A stretch of 64,000 bases of DNA from Lachnospiraceae bacterium MD308 (GTDB lineage: Bacteria > Bacillota > Clostridia > Lachnospirales > Lachnospiraceae), in contig VIQU02000013.1 in assembly GCA_010206225.2 (NCBI GenBank), positions 27,406-91,405 on the forward strand. Direction: 5' to 3'. Numbering within the stretch: position 1 is the first letter of the stretch; each line of letters opens with the position of its first letter. Both the position numbers and the translations under genes were made by a program. Below are positions 1 through 7,978 of this stretch, one piece after another. The notes beneath the pieces were generated by a model that saw nothing but the letters and a program-made list of their open reading frames with translations, was not told the origin of the DNA and ran no database searches.

Positions 1-312
1 ACACTGCAATTCCGTTGCCTGCTTCCATGCCGCATCAATAATATCATCCGTGAGAAGAACTTCTCTATATATCTGTCCGTCCATCAAAACATACGCGCCG
101 TTGTTACAGATATATGGTCCGGTAAATCCAATATCTCTCATCCGTGAAATGACGTGACCGTAATTTCTCCACGAAGCAAGACCGATCAGAATCCTCCGCT
201 CTGCCACATGCCGCACTGTTTCACATAATTCCTTTGTCTCAGAGCGGTTATGAGGAAAATTAACTATCGTACCATCAATATCCATCATAACCAGCCTGAC
301 TTCATTTTCCAT
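1..312 (-). CDS. HAD-superfamily Cof-type sugar phosphatase, 3' end cut by window edge
   Basis: The first 104 residues are visible and run off the left edge of the window. The HAD motif I aspartates are seen in MMDIDGT (D11, D13), followed by a Cof-type pattern with GPYICNNGAYV typical of the cap-entry region. These enzymes dephosphorylate sugar phosphates or other small phosphoesters in the cytoplasm. I start it at the ATG at 312 because AAAGGATGAGAATT places a good ribosome binding site before it; an in-frame ATG at 321 abuts the same AAAGG with no spacer. It is the last visible gene of the PTS operon, about 110 bases after the HPr gene, so it may act on the phosphosugar made by that system. 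Its substrate cannot be read from sequence. Confidence 0.85.
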   Translation of the reverse strand, partial: MENEVRLVMMDIDGTIVNFPHNRSETKELCETVRHVAERRILIGLASWRNYGHVISRMRDIGFTGPYICNNGAYVLMDGQIYREVLLTDDIIDAAWKQATELQC

Positions 313-424
313 AATTCTCATCCTTTAATACGTTTTTGTCATGTTTCTCTTAGGAGGGGCTGCGCAGAGCAAGGCCATTCTGCCTCGCTCTGCGCAGTAT
401 ATCTAAAAACAGGTTTATACTATT

Positions 425-673
425 TTACTTAAAGTACTCACTGAGCGCCTGTATCGCTTCTTCTTCGTCTGTCCCTTCCGCGCGCAGAGTAATCTCATCT
501 CCACAGACGATACAGGCTCCAAGAACCGCCATAATACTGCCTGCTGATACGATTTTACCCTTTTTTTCTATTTTGATATCAGAGTCGAATTTTGCTGCTG
601 TCTTAATAAATTTCATAGCTGGTCTTGCATGAAGACCTTCTTTAAAATTCACGGTAACTGTAATCTCTTTCAT
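425..673 (-). CDS. HPr-family phosphocarrier protein dedicated to the PTS operon
   Basis: An 82-residue HPr-like protein. The phosphoacceptor histidine is H15 in GLHARPAM, and S46 in SAGSIMAV sits where Firmicute HPr is phosphorylated by HPr kinase. Length and both motif positions match the family. The start at 673 follows GAGAGGTTGC. HPr normally passes phosphate from Enzyme I to EIIA proteins. No Enzyme I gene lies beside it, so this is probably an accessory HPr serving the IIA encoded 22 bases upstream rather than the cell's general ptsH. A CUG-rich upstream in-frame extension exists but lacks a ribosome binding site. Confidence 0.9.
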   Translation of the reverse strand: MKEITVTVNFKEGLHARPAMKFIKTAAKFDSDIKIEKKGKIVSAGSIMAVLGACIVCGDEITLRAEGTDEEEAIQALSEYFK

Positions 674-695
674 GCAACCTCTCTTTCCGCGCCGT

Positions 696-1019
696 TTACT
701 GTCTGTCTTTCTTGCCGGCGGCAACCGCGTGCAAAAGATCATGCTCCGAAGTAGCAACCATCGTTATGTCCATTGCGTGCAGAAGCAGCATGGAAAAGGG
801 AAGCTCAACCCCGTCATTCTGCGGCGCCATCAATTTCTCAAACTGTATCTTGTGCGCTTCTGCAAGAAACTCCTGCGCTTCTGTAAGCTTTTCTTCTGCC
901 GCGACATAGTTTTCTTGATTGATCTCTTCAAGTGCTTCAAAAACTTTGGAACGTCCTTCTCCGGCATTGCAGATCATTTCCATACAGATATTGTTGAGTT
1001 CCTCTAATGTCATCTTCAT
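696..1019 (-). CDS. PTS lactose/cellobiose-family IIA component
   Basis: A 107-residue all-helical IIA of the LacF/ChbA family. The likely phosphorylated histidine is H81 in LLLHAMDITM, aligned with the ChbA VLVHAQD motif; D84 matches the metal-binding aspartate that holds the trimer. It takes phosphate from HPr and passes it to the IIB cysteine. The order IIC-IIB-IIA-HPr on one strand with short gaps (58 bases to IIB, 22 to HPr) indicates a single transcript. The sugar carried cannot be assigned from IIA alone. Confidence 0.9.
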   Translation of the reverse strand: MKMTLEELNNICMEMICNAGEGRSKVFEALEEINQENYVAAEEKLTEAQEFLAEAHKIQFEKLMAPQNDGVELPFSMLLLHAMDITMVATSEHDLLHAVAAGKKDRQ

Positions 1020-1077
1020 TATAACTGCCTCCTTTATTTTGGGATCTACCGCCTTATGTCCTTTTTCTGGTACGATG

Positions 1078-1401
1078 CTAGCCTAATATCTCCAGCATCT
1101 GATCGATCAAAGCTTCACCCTTTGCCAGTCCATACTCCCTCATCGGGATCAGCATAAACGGCAGGTCTGGATATCCTTTTTCTGCAGCGAACTTTTGAAT
1201 ATCCTTCATCTGTCCCTTTACCTGCGGCGCGATCATCACAATATCAAGCCCCGAAAAATCGAACGTCCTGTATCTTAGGCTGGCAGAACAGCTCACCGTC
1301 AGATCAATATCTTTTTTCGGCGCCGCCTTCTGCAGCGCTTCCACGATCATACTGGAGGACATTGCAGATGCACATAAAATTACAGCATTTATTTTTCTCA
1401 T
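1078..1401 (-). CDS. PTS lactose/cellobiose-family IIB component
   Basis: A 107-residue IIB. The phosphocysteine is C10 in VILCASAMSSSM, the P-loop-like motif of the cellobiose IIB fold. It receives phosphate from IIA and passes it to the sugar bound in IIC. The start at 1401 is preceded by GGAGAAGAATA. It begins one base after the IIC stop codon, so the two are translationally coupled. A longer open frame extends upstream into the IIC gene but is not needed. Confidence 0.92.
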   Translation of the reverse strand: MRKINAVILCASAMSSSMIVEALQKAAPKKDIDLTVSCSASLRYRTFDFSGLDIVMIAPQVKGQMKDIQKFAAEKGYPDLPFMLIPMREYGLAKGEALIDQMLEILG

Positions 1402-1402
1402 A

Positions 1403-2680
1403 TTATTCTTCTCCTTCCTCTGCAATACAACGTCTTTCATACAATTTTGCAAACGGATACCAGATAATTCCCATAAGAACAATCAAAACTGCCTGTGCGA
1501 TCACATTTCTCCAGTCTCCTCCGGTAGAAAGATATGGCTGAAGAAGCGGCGGCGTGGTCCATGGGATCTGGACATAAGCCGGACTGATCCATCCGATTGC
1601 AGTAAGAATATATCCATACATGGTTCCTAATAATGATGTTAAAAATACAAACGGCAAAAACATCAATGGGTTCAATACGATCGGCACACCGAACATCACC
1701 GGTTCGTTTACACAGAAAATTCCCGGAATAATTGACAGGCGGGCAACTTCTCTCAAATGCGGCGATTTCGACTTCATCCATAATACGACCAGAGGCAATG
1801 TCATTCCGACTCCGCCGATCATGGTCCAGCTATAGAAGAAAGGCTCAGTCAGAATATGCGGAACCGCAGTTCCGGCTGCAACTGCCGCTGCGTTATCCGC
1901 TATGTTAGCCAACAGGAACGGATACATAACGCCCCATACGGTAAAAGAACCTCCATGAATTCCTACGAACCAGAGCAGCTGAAGCAGCAATGCGCAGATA
2001 AGCGCCGCATACCATGTATCTGTTACAGCTAATAACGGAGAAACGACCATATTCAGCACCGAATTAAGGTCAAATCCAATGATGACTCTCAACAGCCAGA
2101 AAAATACTAGCAAAAGCGCCATTGGCAGCAGAGAAGCAAAGCTCTGTGCAATACCATGAGGTACAGACTTCGGCAGACGGATAATGATATTATGTTTATA
2201 TGCAAAATGCATAAACTCCACCACAATAACCGCCACTACGAACAATGTAAACATTCCTTTTGCCGAGAAGCCGGTTACATCCAGTACATTATCAGCCAGA
2301 TTTACCGGCGCTACCGTTATAATATAACACGCTACCGTCACAATACTTATGATCGTTGCATCCTGCTCCTCATACATCCTCGCCAGCTCGGCTCCTAAAG
2401 ATATGGCCAGATATAAGGTCATAAAATTCATTGTCATGGCATAGAGTATATTCAGCTTTTCCGCGTAAGGCGCCATAGCGTTTGCCAGCGATTCTACCGG
2501 AAGACTCGTCAGAATCAGTGGCAGCGATCCGATGATAATCAGCGGGATTGTACGGATCAGCGCCGCACGGATTGCCGCAAAATGTCTTTGATTTCCCATT
2601 TTCACAAGCGGGGGTGCAATGTATTGTTCGATCCAGCCGCTGAATTTATCCATTGTTGCTTCAAATTTGTTTGTTTTCAT
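1403..2680 (-). CDS. PTS lactose/cellobiose-family IIC permease
   Basis: A 425-residue membrane permease with about ten hydrophobic segments and the ChbC-type conserved region around GIHGGSFTVWGV and the NEPVMFGVPIVLNPLMFLP segment, which forms the sugar site in this family. It imports and phosphorylates a sugar together with IIA and IIB. It lies between the SIS gene upstream and IIB downstream. The family takes up beta-glucosides, lactose and chitobiose. The unusual partners here (SIS and amidohydrolase-fold proteins) suggest an amino- or amide-substituted sugar, which is inference. Confidence 0.93.
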   Translation of the reverse strand: MKTNKFEATMDKFSGWIEQYIAPPLVKMGNQRHFAAIRAALIRTIPLIIIGSLPLILTSLPVESLANAMAPYAEKLNILYAMTMNFMTLYLAISLGAELARMYEEQDATIISIVTVACYIITVAPVNLADNVLDVTGFSAKGMFTLFVVAVIVVEFMHFAYKHNIIIRLPKSVPHGIAQSFASLLPMALLLVFFWLLRVIIGFDLNSVLNMVVSPLLAVTDTWYAALICALLLQLLWFVGIHGGSFTVWGVMYPFLLANIADNAAAVAAGTAVPHILTEPFFYSWTMIGGVGMTLPLVVLWMKSKSPHLREVARLSIIPGIFCVNEPVMFGVPIVLNPLMFLPFVFLTSLLGTMYGYILTAIGWISPAYVQIPWTTPPLLQPYLSTGGDWRNVIAQAVLIVLMGIIWYPFAKLYERRCIAEEGEE

Positions 2681-2712
2681 TGTTTTCCCTCACATTCGTA
2701 ATTCGTCATTTT

Positions 2713-3792
2713 CTACTGCAGTCTTGTGTGGACTGCTTCGGTAAAATTGTCATTTGCATCTCTGTTCGGATCATTCCCGATTTTTTCCGGTGCAAAAACC
2801 GAAAGCACCTGTATCGCCAGTGTCGTCAGCAAAAGGGACTGCGTCAGCGGATATGCCGTGATGACAATACGGTTCTCTTCCCCGGATGGTTGTCCAGAAG
2901 CATCCAGCATCCATACATGTCTGGTGATCGTCTTAAGATAGCGGAATGTCTCTTCGGTAAGTTCCTTCGCCGAAAGCTTTGATTTTAACAGTAAAATACT
3001 GCTTTTACCGGTAATCGCACGATGCATGCCATGAGAAAATTCGCCGATATCGTTGAACATCGTTGGAATGCACATCGTTTCCATCAATTTCAACTGTCCC
3101 TCCATAGCCGTCCCGAAGTTCATCCCGTATCCCAGAACATATAATTCTTTCAGATCATTTCCAAACTCTTTTCTTTGGCACCATTTTCTGATGCCCTTTG
3201 CCACTGCAGGTATTTCTTCTACTTGTTCTCTCAGTTCTTTTATAACCGCTTCTTTCTTTTCTCCAGTCAGAATTCCCTTTTCCCGTCCCAGATATACAGT
3301 CAGCAAGAGCAGCACCATCAGCGTTGCGCTATATCCCTTCGTCTTTGCATTACTGTCTTCTCTGCCGCAGCAAAGCAATAGGACATGATCCGCTTCTTTT
3401 GCAATCGGGGAATCTTTCGTATCCGTGATTCCAAGCGTACAGAATCCCTTTTCGGAAGCTTCACGAATCGCCCCCACGACTCCACTGCTCGTCCCCGTCT
3501 GGCTGATGCCTGCGACCAGAACTTTACTTTTGTCTTCCCGCTGCAGCGCATACGCATTATACTGAAAATTTGTCGGAGTATATATATAAACTCTTACTCC
3601 TCCATTTCGCGACAAAAAATCCGAAACCGCCAGAGCCGCGTTATAAGAACTGCCGTGTGCCACAAAATAAACCGCTTCAAAATCCTTACCCGCACCGCCT
3701 GCAAATATCCTGATTTCTTCTGCATCCATCAATCCTTCTAACACCTTGGGTTCTTCTGCAATATAATCCCACATAATGCTTCTGTTTCTCAT
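2713..3792 (-). CDS. SIS-domain sugar isomerase/deglycase (GlmS isomerase-like, FrlB/AgaS type)
   Basis: A 359-residue protein with two SIS domains and no glutaminase domain. Phosphosugar-binding loops are visible as VAHGSSYNAAL in the first domain and GISQTGTSSGVVGA after it. The second domain carries MEGQLKLMETM and NDIGEFSHGMHRA, matching the GlmS-type E and H catalytic region. Such proteins isomerise, deaminate or deglycate 6-phospho amino-sugars, for example fructoselysine-6-phosphate. The start at 3792 follows AAAGGAGAGAACAAG. It is paralogous to the SIS protein at 5264-6280, so the operon encodes two of them. Confidence 0.88.
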   Translation of the reverse strand: MRNRSIMWDYIAEEPKVLEGLMDAEEIRIFAGGAGKDFEAVYFVAHGSSYNAALAVSDFLSRNGGVRVYIYTPTNFQYNAYALQREDKSKVLVAGISQTGTSSGVVGAIREASEKGFCTLGITDTKDSPIAKEADHVLLLCCGREDSNAKTKGYSATLMVLLLLTVYLGREKGILTGEKKEAVIKELREQVEEIPAVAKGIRKWCQRKEFGNDLKELYVLGYGMNFGTAMEGQLKLMETMCIPTMFNDIGEFSHGMHRAITGKSSILLLKSKLSAKELTEETFRYLKTITRHVWMLDASGQPSGEENRIVITAYPLTQSLLLTTLAIQVLSVFAPEKIGNDPNRDANDNFTEAVHTRLQ

Positions 3793-3806
3793 CTTGTTCT
3801 CTCCTT

Positions 3807-4517
3807 TTAAAGCCCAAGCATCTGTTTTGCGTTCTTTCCCAGCATCATCTCTAAATGCTCTGTATGATCACAGATATAACGTACCTTTTCAATTTCCTGC
3901 GCCTGATCTCCAAACGGAGCGTCGGATGAAAAAAGAATCTTTTCCGGGCCGGCGATCTCATATGCCATACGCATCACCGGAACATAGGAACCGCATGTGC
4001 TCAAATAGAAATTCGGAATCTCTTTTGCCAATTGGCATGCACGCTCATACATCAGCGGCACTCCCATATGATATAAAATTACCGGAACATCCGGAAAGCT
4101 TTTTGCCATCTCTGCCCACTTATCCGGAATCGAGAACATGTCCGACTGTCCGTGAACCACTACACATTTCTTATACTTACGGCAAAGTTCAAAATACGGA
4201 TCTAACACACTATGGCGGTCTGCACTGTATCCAAAGCGTATCGCGTTCATCTTCAGCCCGTGGAAATGATAGTCTTTAAAGCACCGTTCCAGTTGTTCCT
4301 CTCCATCCACATCCCACGGATTAATAACTGCAAATCCCAGCGTACGGTCCGGATATTTTTTGCAGCATTCATGAATATACTCATTATCAATCGTTTCCAA
4401 TTGAGAACAAATCATGCAACGTTCAACACCTGTCGTATTCATAATGTCAAGCAGAGATTCAACTTTATAATTTTCACCTTTTTTTACTCCAATATGAGCC
4501 AGCATATCTATCATCAT
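3807..4517 (-). CDS. Amidohydrolase_2-family TIM-barrel protein, metal site mostly intact
   Basis: A 236-residue barrel of the amidohydrolase_2 type. Metal and catalytic positions seen are IDMLAHIG (the first His of the usual HxH is Leu, the second is kept), VVVHGQSD, LYHMGVP and FSSDAPFG. Family members hydrolyse or decarboxylate small carboxylates, lactones or amides in the cytoplasm. Its start overlaps the stop of the upstream paralog by 4 bases, so the two are translationally coupled. The substrate is unknown; the operon context suggests a product of the PTS/SIS steps. Confidence 0.8.
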   Translation of the reverse strand: MMIDMLAHIGVKKGENYKVESLLDIMNTTGVERCMICSQLETIDNEYIHECCKKYPDRTLGFAVINPWDVDGEEQLERCFKDYHFHGLKMNAIRFGYSADRHSVLDPYFELCRKYKKCVVVHGQSDMFSIPDKWAEMAKSFPDVPVILYHMGVPLMYERACQLAKEIPNFYLSTCGSYVPVMRMAYEIAGPEKILFSSDAPFGDQAQEIEKVRYICDHTEHLEMMLGKNAKQMLGL

Positions 4518-5251
4518 GATTCCACCTCACATTCAAGGCCAAAAATACGCGCCGCGTTTTTCCACAGCACTTTTTCTTCGCCGTCTTTATAATCCTTAAC
4601 CGCATTCCTGACTTTTAAAAGCTCCAATGGATAATATCCCGCTTCCGGTGTCCCTGTACCGAGAAGCACTCTGTCTGTCCCAATTGTTTTTACGGCGCGG
4701 TGTGTATTAAAATCCATGCCGGAAGACGTCTCAAGATAAATATTATCATGCTCTTTTGCGACGCTGACTGCGCTCGCGTTATCATACTGCAATCCCATCC
4801 GTCCCATGATGATAGGTACATCCGGATAGTCTCTTGCAATCTCTCCAAAAAATACAGGACTTGTAAAAACTTCCGCCGCTCCATAACACCATACTACCGC
4901 ATGATATTTCCGGCACACATCAAGAAGGGGATAAAAAACTTCATGCTCACACAACATATAACCATGGCGCAGCGGATTCATATACAAACCTTTAAAACCT
5001 CTTTCAGACAATGCCGTCTCTAATTTAGCTGCCCCATCATCCTCCCACGGATTCACCGTATACAGACCGATAAACCGATCCGGGTATTTTGTAAATGCCT
5101 TTTCCACCGACTCATTATCCATACTCTCGGCATAACAGCTTATTACGGCCATATCGACTCCGGCCTTATCCATCTTTTCCAAAAGTATCTCCGCCGTAAT
5201 TTCTTTTTTGAATCTATGTTTTCCAATAATATTTGACACATCAATGATCAA
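4514..5251 (-). CDS. Amidohydrolase-fold paralog lacking metal ligands (probable pseudoenzyme)
   Basis: A 245-residue paralog of the protein at 3807-4517; both share NPW after the first third, the CRKY segment and the same spacing. The metal-binding positions are replaced: IDVSNIIG instead of DxHxH, VVWCYGAAE where the partner has VVVHGQSD, MGRMGLQ where the partner has YHMGVP, and GTGTPEAG where the partner has SSDAPFG. A conventional metallohydrolase is therefore unlikely. It may form a heteromer with, or regulate, the active paralog coupled to it. The fold is clear; the role is inference. Confidence 0.75.
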   Translation of the reverse strand: MIIDVSNIIGKHRFKKEITAEILLEKMDKAGVDMAVISCYAESMDNESVEKAFTKYPDRFIGLYTVNPWEDDGAAKLETALSERGFKGLYMNPLRHGYMLCEHEVFYPLLDVCRKYHAVVWCYGAAEVFTSPVFFGEIARDYPDVPIIMGRMGLQYDNASAVSVAKEHDNIYLETSSGMDFNTHRAVKTIGTDRVLLGTGTPEAGYYPLELLKVRNAVKDYKDGEEKVLWKNAARIFGLECEVES

Positions 5252-5263
5252 AACCTCACCCCC

Positions 5264-6280
5264 CTAATGATCCTTCACCCAATCAGGACCGAATAACATA
5301 CCCAACATAGTTTCTGCCGCAATACTCTCTACGAGAGGCATGAGCGTATCCCTCAGTCGCGGAAGCTTCACCACAAAGATATTTTCTCCTTCCGGTATTT
5401 CAGAAGCTGTATAAACCATAACCTTACCGCCATGATCTAAAATGAAACGGAACATCTTCATCTCCTTTGTCCCTTCTGAAAGTACCGGAAAGAACATCTG
5501 TGCCAGATACTTTTCCGCCATCTTTGCGCTGTGGTATTGTCCATGCGCATAGTCCGCGCATTCCCAGACTGCCGTACTGTTATGCAGGCCTTCTCTGTAC
5601 GCCAGCGAAAGCTGTCTGGCCGTTGCGAGAGACGTATCGTTCGCCAGAAGGTCAAAAAGTTCTGTCCCCTGCGCGAACTCAAACATCGGACGTGAATTTT
5701 CTTCCCATTTTTCAAGCCATCCGTCAGACCATTGGACTGCCGCTTCTACTTCCGTCCAAAAAGAACCGTCCAATTCGCCTGCAAGCTTGTGTGCCAGAAT
5801 ATTCAATATCAGCATAGTGAGTTCGTAAGTTTTACTTGTAATGGACACTTCTTTTCCTGCCCGGATCTGTAACGGAATATCGGCAATTTCGCTCAGCCTG
5901 CACCCTTCGTTATTATAAAGTCCAACGACAGTTGTTACTTTTTTTGCCTTTTCTGCAAGTTCTACTACTTCCATTGAATTGCCGGATTGCGATACCGCCA
6001 CAATGAGTGTTTTTTCATCAATCTGCCCGAATTGAAATCGCGACAGTTCAAAAGAACTAAATGACAATGCCCGGATTCCATGTCCCGTAAGATAGCTCAG
6101 TACCGAATCCATCGCATAGAGCGAACTTCCCATGCCTGTAAAGATGATACGTTCCATCTTCTTTTGCCTAAATTCTCTGGCTATTCCATCAATCAGTCCT
6201 GCACCGTCATTCCGATAAAAATCTGTCACTTCACGCAGCAGACGGCTCTGCGTGCATACCTCTTTTATAAATCCATTCAC
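5264..6280 (-). CDS. SIS-domain sugar isomerase/deglycase, first gene of the PTS operon
   Basis: A 338-residue double-SIS protein. Binding loops are IIFTGMGSSLYAMDS and VAVSQSGNSMEVVELAEKA; the second domain has REGLHNSTAVWECADYAHGQY, matching the family's substrate-closing segment. It resembles AgaS/FrlB-like proteins acting on 6-phospho aminosugars or Amadori products. The first gene after the divergent promoter region, it is followed 12 bases later by the amidohydrolase-fold pair. Having two SIS proteins in one operon suggests two steps or a heteromer. Confidence 0.87.
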   Translation of the reverse strand: MNGFIKEVCTQSRLLREVTDFYRNDGAGLIDGIAREFRQKKMERIIFTGMGSSLYAMDSVLSYLTGHGIRALSFSSFELSRFQFGQIDEKTLIVAVSQSGNSMEVVELAEKAKKVTTVVGLYNNEGCRLSEIADIPLQIRAGKEVSITSKTYELTMLILNILAHKLAGELDGSFWTEVEAAVQWSDGWLEKWEENSRPMFEFAQGTELFDLLANDTSLATARQLSLAYREGLHNSTAVWECADYAHGQYHSAKMAEKYLAQMFFPVLSEGTKEMKMFRFILDHGGKVMVYTASEIPEGENIFVVKLPRLRDTLMPLVESIAAETMLGMLFGPDWVKDH

Positions 6281-6315
6281 ACCTTTTCTCCTTCCCGTTT
6301 TTTCTTTTTAATGTT

Positions 6316-6378
6316 TTTATAGTTCCTATTTTGGTTCGTTTATAGTTCATTTATATCATATTTGTCTATTATTGTCAA
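6316..6378 (-). promoter_or_regulatory. Promoter and candidate DeoR operators for the PTS operon
   Basis: On the minus strand a -35 TTGACA (6373-6378) and a -10 TATAAA (6350-6355) are separated by 17 bases. Two copies of TTTATAGTTC (6316-6325 and 6339-6348, 23 bases apart) sit at and just after the expected start of transcription, where a repressor would act. A second motif, CAAAATAG-GAAC (complement of 6322-6333), recurs as CAAAATAGAAC at 6535-6545 in front of the regulator gene. Binding by the DeoR protein is inferred. Confidence 0.6.
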
Positions 6379-6561
6379 CATATTGTACTAATTATTCCAA
6401 ATTTTATTGCAGTCGCACAATATTTTCACTCTTTTCAAACATTTTACTCACTTATAATAAAATTTGTGTTCTTTTTTTCATCATTTATATTGTGTAAATC
6501 ATTGTATTATGATATCATATCAGCAGATTTAAAACAAAATAGAACCAAAAGGAGAATCGTC

Positions 6562-7326
6562 ATGATTCAAAACAAACGTTTAGAACAAATTATGAACATT
6601 TTACAACAAGAAAAAAGTATAAGTGTGAACCAAATAAGCGAAATGCTTCATGTTACTCCCAAAACCGTTCGTCTGGATCTAAAAAAATTAGAGAACGCAA
6701 ACGCACTGCAGCGTGTACACGGCGGAGCCATTCTTTCTGGTCTTCAGCCCACCTCTTTTCCAGTTCACTTGTATCGTCAGAAATGTGTAAAAGAGAAAGC
6801 GATTATAGCAAAAAAAGCATTTTCCCTCCTAAGAGAAAATGATACGATATTATTGGATGACGGAAGCACTTCACTGGAACTGGCAAAATTATTAGGTGAG
6901 TTCCGCATTACCGTATTAACCAATGATATTTTTATCATTAATGAATTAATGTATAAACCCAATGTATTCCTCTATGTAATTGGCGGCGCATTAAAACGCG
7001 ACGGCGAATCTTTTGTGATTAACGGCGAGGACTCCATTCAGTTTATTAAAAAATACCACGTAAGTAAAATGTTCCTAGGAATCAGCACGCTTGACATTGA
7101 AAACGGCGCCATGATCTACTATTACGGCGACCGCTCTACGAAACGTGCGTTTATGGCGGCCGCTGATGAAATCATCTGTATGGCAGACTCCACAAAATTC
7201 AATCATACCGCATTTACACGTATTGCAGACATTCAGGAAATCGATACAATCATTACTGATCCGTCACTTCCTCCGGCGGAAGCCGAAAGATACCAAGCCA
7301 TGGGGCCTGAGGTAATCTACTCATAA
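6562..7326 (+). CDS. DeoR-family transcriptional regulator of the PTS operon
   Basis: A 254-residue DeoR regulator. The N-terminal winged helix reads SVNQISEMLHVTPKTVRLDLKKLE, followed by the family signature RVHGGAI, and a C-terminal sugar-phosphate sensor domain with DDGSTSLELAKLL. I start it at 6562 because AAAAGGAGAATCGTC precedes that ATG; a longer frame upstream has no ribosome binding site. It is divergent from the SIS/PTS operon across a 281-base region with repeated motifs, so it probably represses that operon until a phosphorylated sugar binds. Confidence 0.92.
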   Translation: MIQNKRLEQIMNILQQEKSISVNQISEMLHVTPKTVRLDLKKLENANALQRVHGGAILSGLQPTSFPVHLYRQKCVKEKAIIAKKAFSLLRENDTILLDDGSTSLELAKLLGEFRITVLTNDIFIINELMYKPNVFLYVIGGALKRDGESFVINGEDSIQFIKKYHVSKMFLGISTLDIENGAMIYYYGDRSTKRAFMAAADEIICMADSTKFNHTAFTRIADIQEIDTIITDPSLPPAEAERYQAMGPEVIYS

Positions 7327-7357
7327 AACTCAGACCTTTAAATAAATTTCCACATAA

Positions 7358-7393
7358 AAATAGAGAGCGATACTGCCGTCTCGCTCTCTATTT
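7358..7393. terminator. Bidirectional intrinsic terminator
   Basis: A perfect 13-bp stem, AAATAGAGAGCGA against TCGCTCTCTATTT, with a 10-base loop. It lies between the convergent DeoR gene and the PrdA-like gene, with A/T runs on both sides. Confidence 0.9.
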
Positions 7394-7434
7394 CTATGCA
7401 ATTATTTTATCTACATGCTTTCCCGACTAATATT

Positions 7435-7839
7435 CTATATAGGAAGCTCCAGATAGATATCTTTTCCTTCTTTAATAGAAATCACTACTTTGCCGCTTCT
7501 GATTGTTGTCGCAACACCTTCCACGCTTCCGCTTACCGCCGGCACTTCCTGAACTGCCTCTTCTTCCTCCGGCTCCTCGGCCGCTGCTTCCTTAATACCA
7601 TCTACATTATCAGCTGTCAGCGGACAGAGAGAATCACTTGTCTTTGTTAATTTTGCCCCAAGTACCTGAGAGATTGTCAGGCATCCATCCAGATTCAATA
7701 ACCCTGAATCTACCAATTCATCAAAAATAGCCGGATCTTCAAGATTTGCCGGTTCAATTGTAATACCTGCTTCTGCTCTGCAGCATAATACGGCAGGATC
7801 GTTTGCATGTGCTTTTGCGGTTTCCGCTGTAATGGACAT
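7435..7839 (-). CDS. Stand-alone protein resembling the N-terminus of D-proline reductase proprotein PrdA
   Basis: A 134-residue acidic protein. Its start (MSITAETAKAHANDPAVLCC, then NLEDPAIF, LVDSGLL and LTISQVLGAKLT) closely resembles, from memory, the N-terminal region of clostridial PrdA. The remaining PrdA body, including the cysteine region cleaved to form the pyruvoyl group, is absent: the protein ends about 45 residues after an EEPEEEEA linker with SIKEGKDIYLELPI. A strong AGGAGGAGGT precedes the start, so it looks expressed rather than decayed. No PrdB or other Prd gene is nearby. The role is unknown; the resemblance should be confirmed by a search. Confidence 0.6.
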   Translation of the reverse strand: MSITAETAKAHANDPAVLCCRAEAGITIEPANLEDPAIFDELVDSGLLNLDGCLTISQVLGAKLTKTSDSLCPLTADNVDGIKEAAAEEPEEEEAVQEVPAVSGSVEGVATTIRSGKVVISIKEGKDIYLELPI

Positions 7840-7978
7840 ACTTCATTACCTCCTCCTAATATATACGTTACTTTTAGTATATCCCTCGTCATGCATAATT
7901 TCCAATTGATTTTTGCTATGAATATATAGGATTTTTCTATTCATCTTTTTATTTACAATCCCCGATTCTTTTCTTTAT

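Noticed and set aside
7435..7839. Selenocysteine insertion or a continuing prdA frame beyond the stop
   Set aside because: No in-frame UGA with a plausible SECIS hairpin was seen, and the downstream sequence is a terminator hairpin followed by the convergent DeoR gene.
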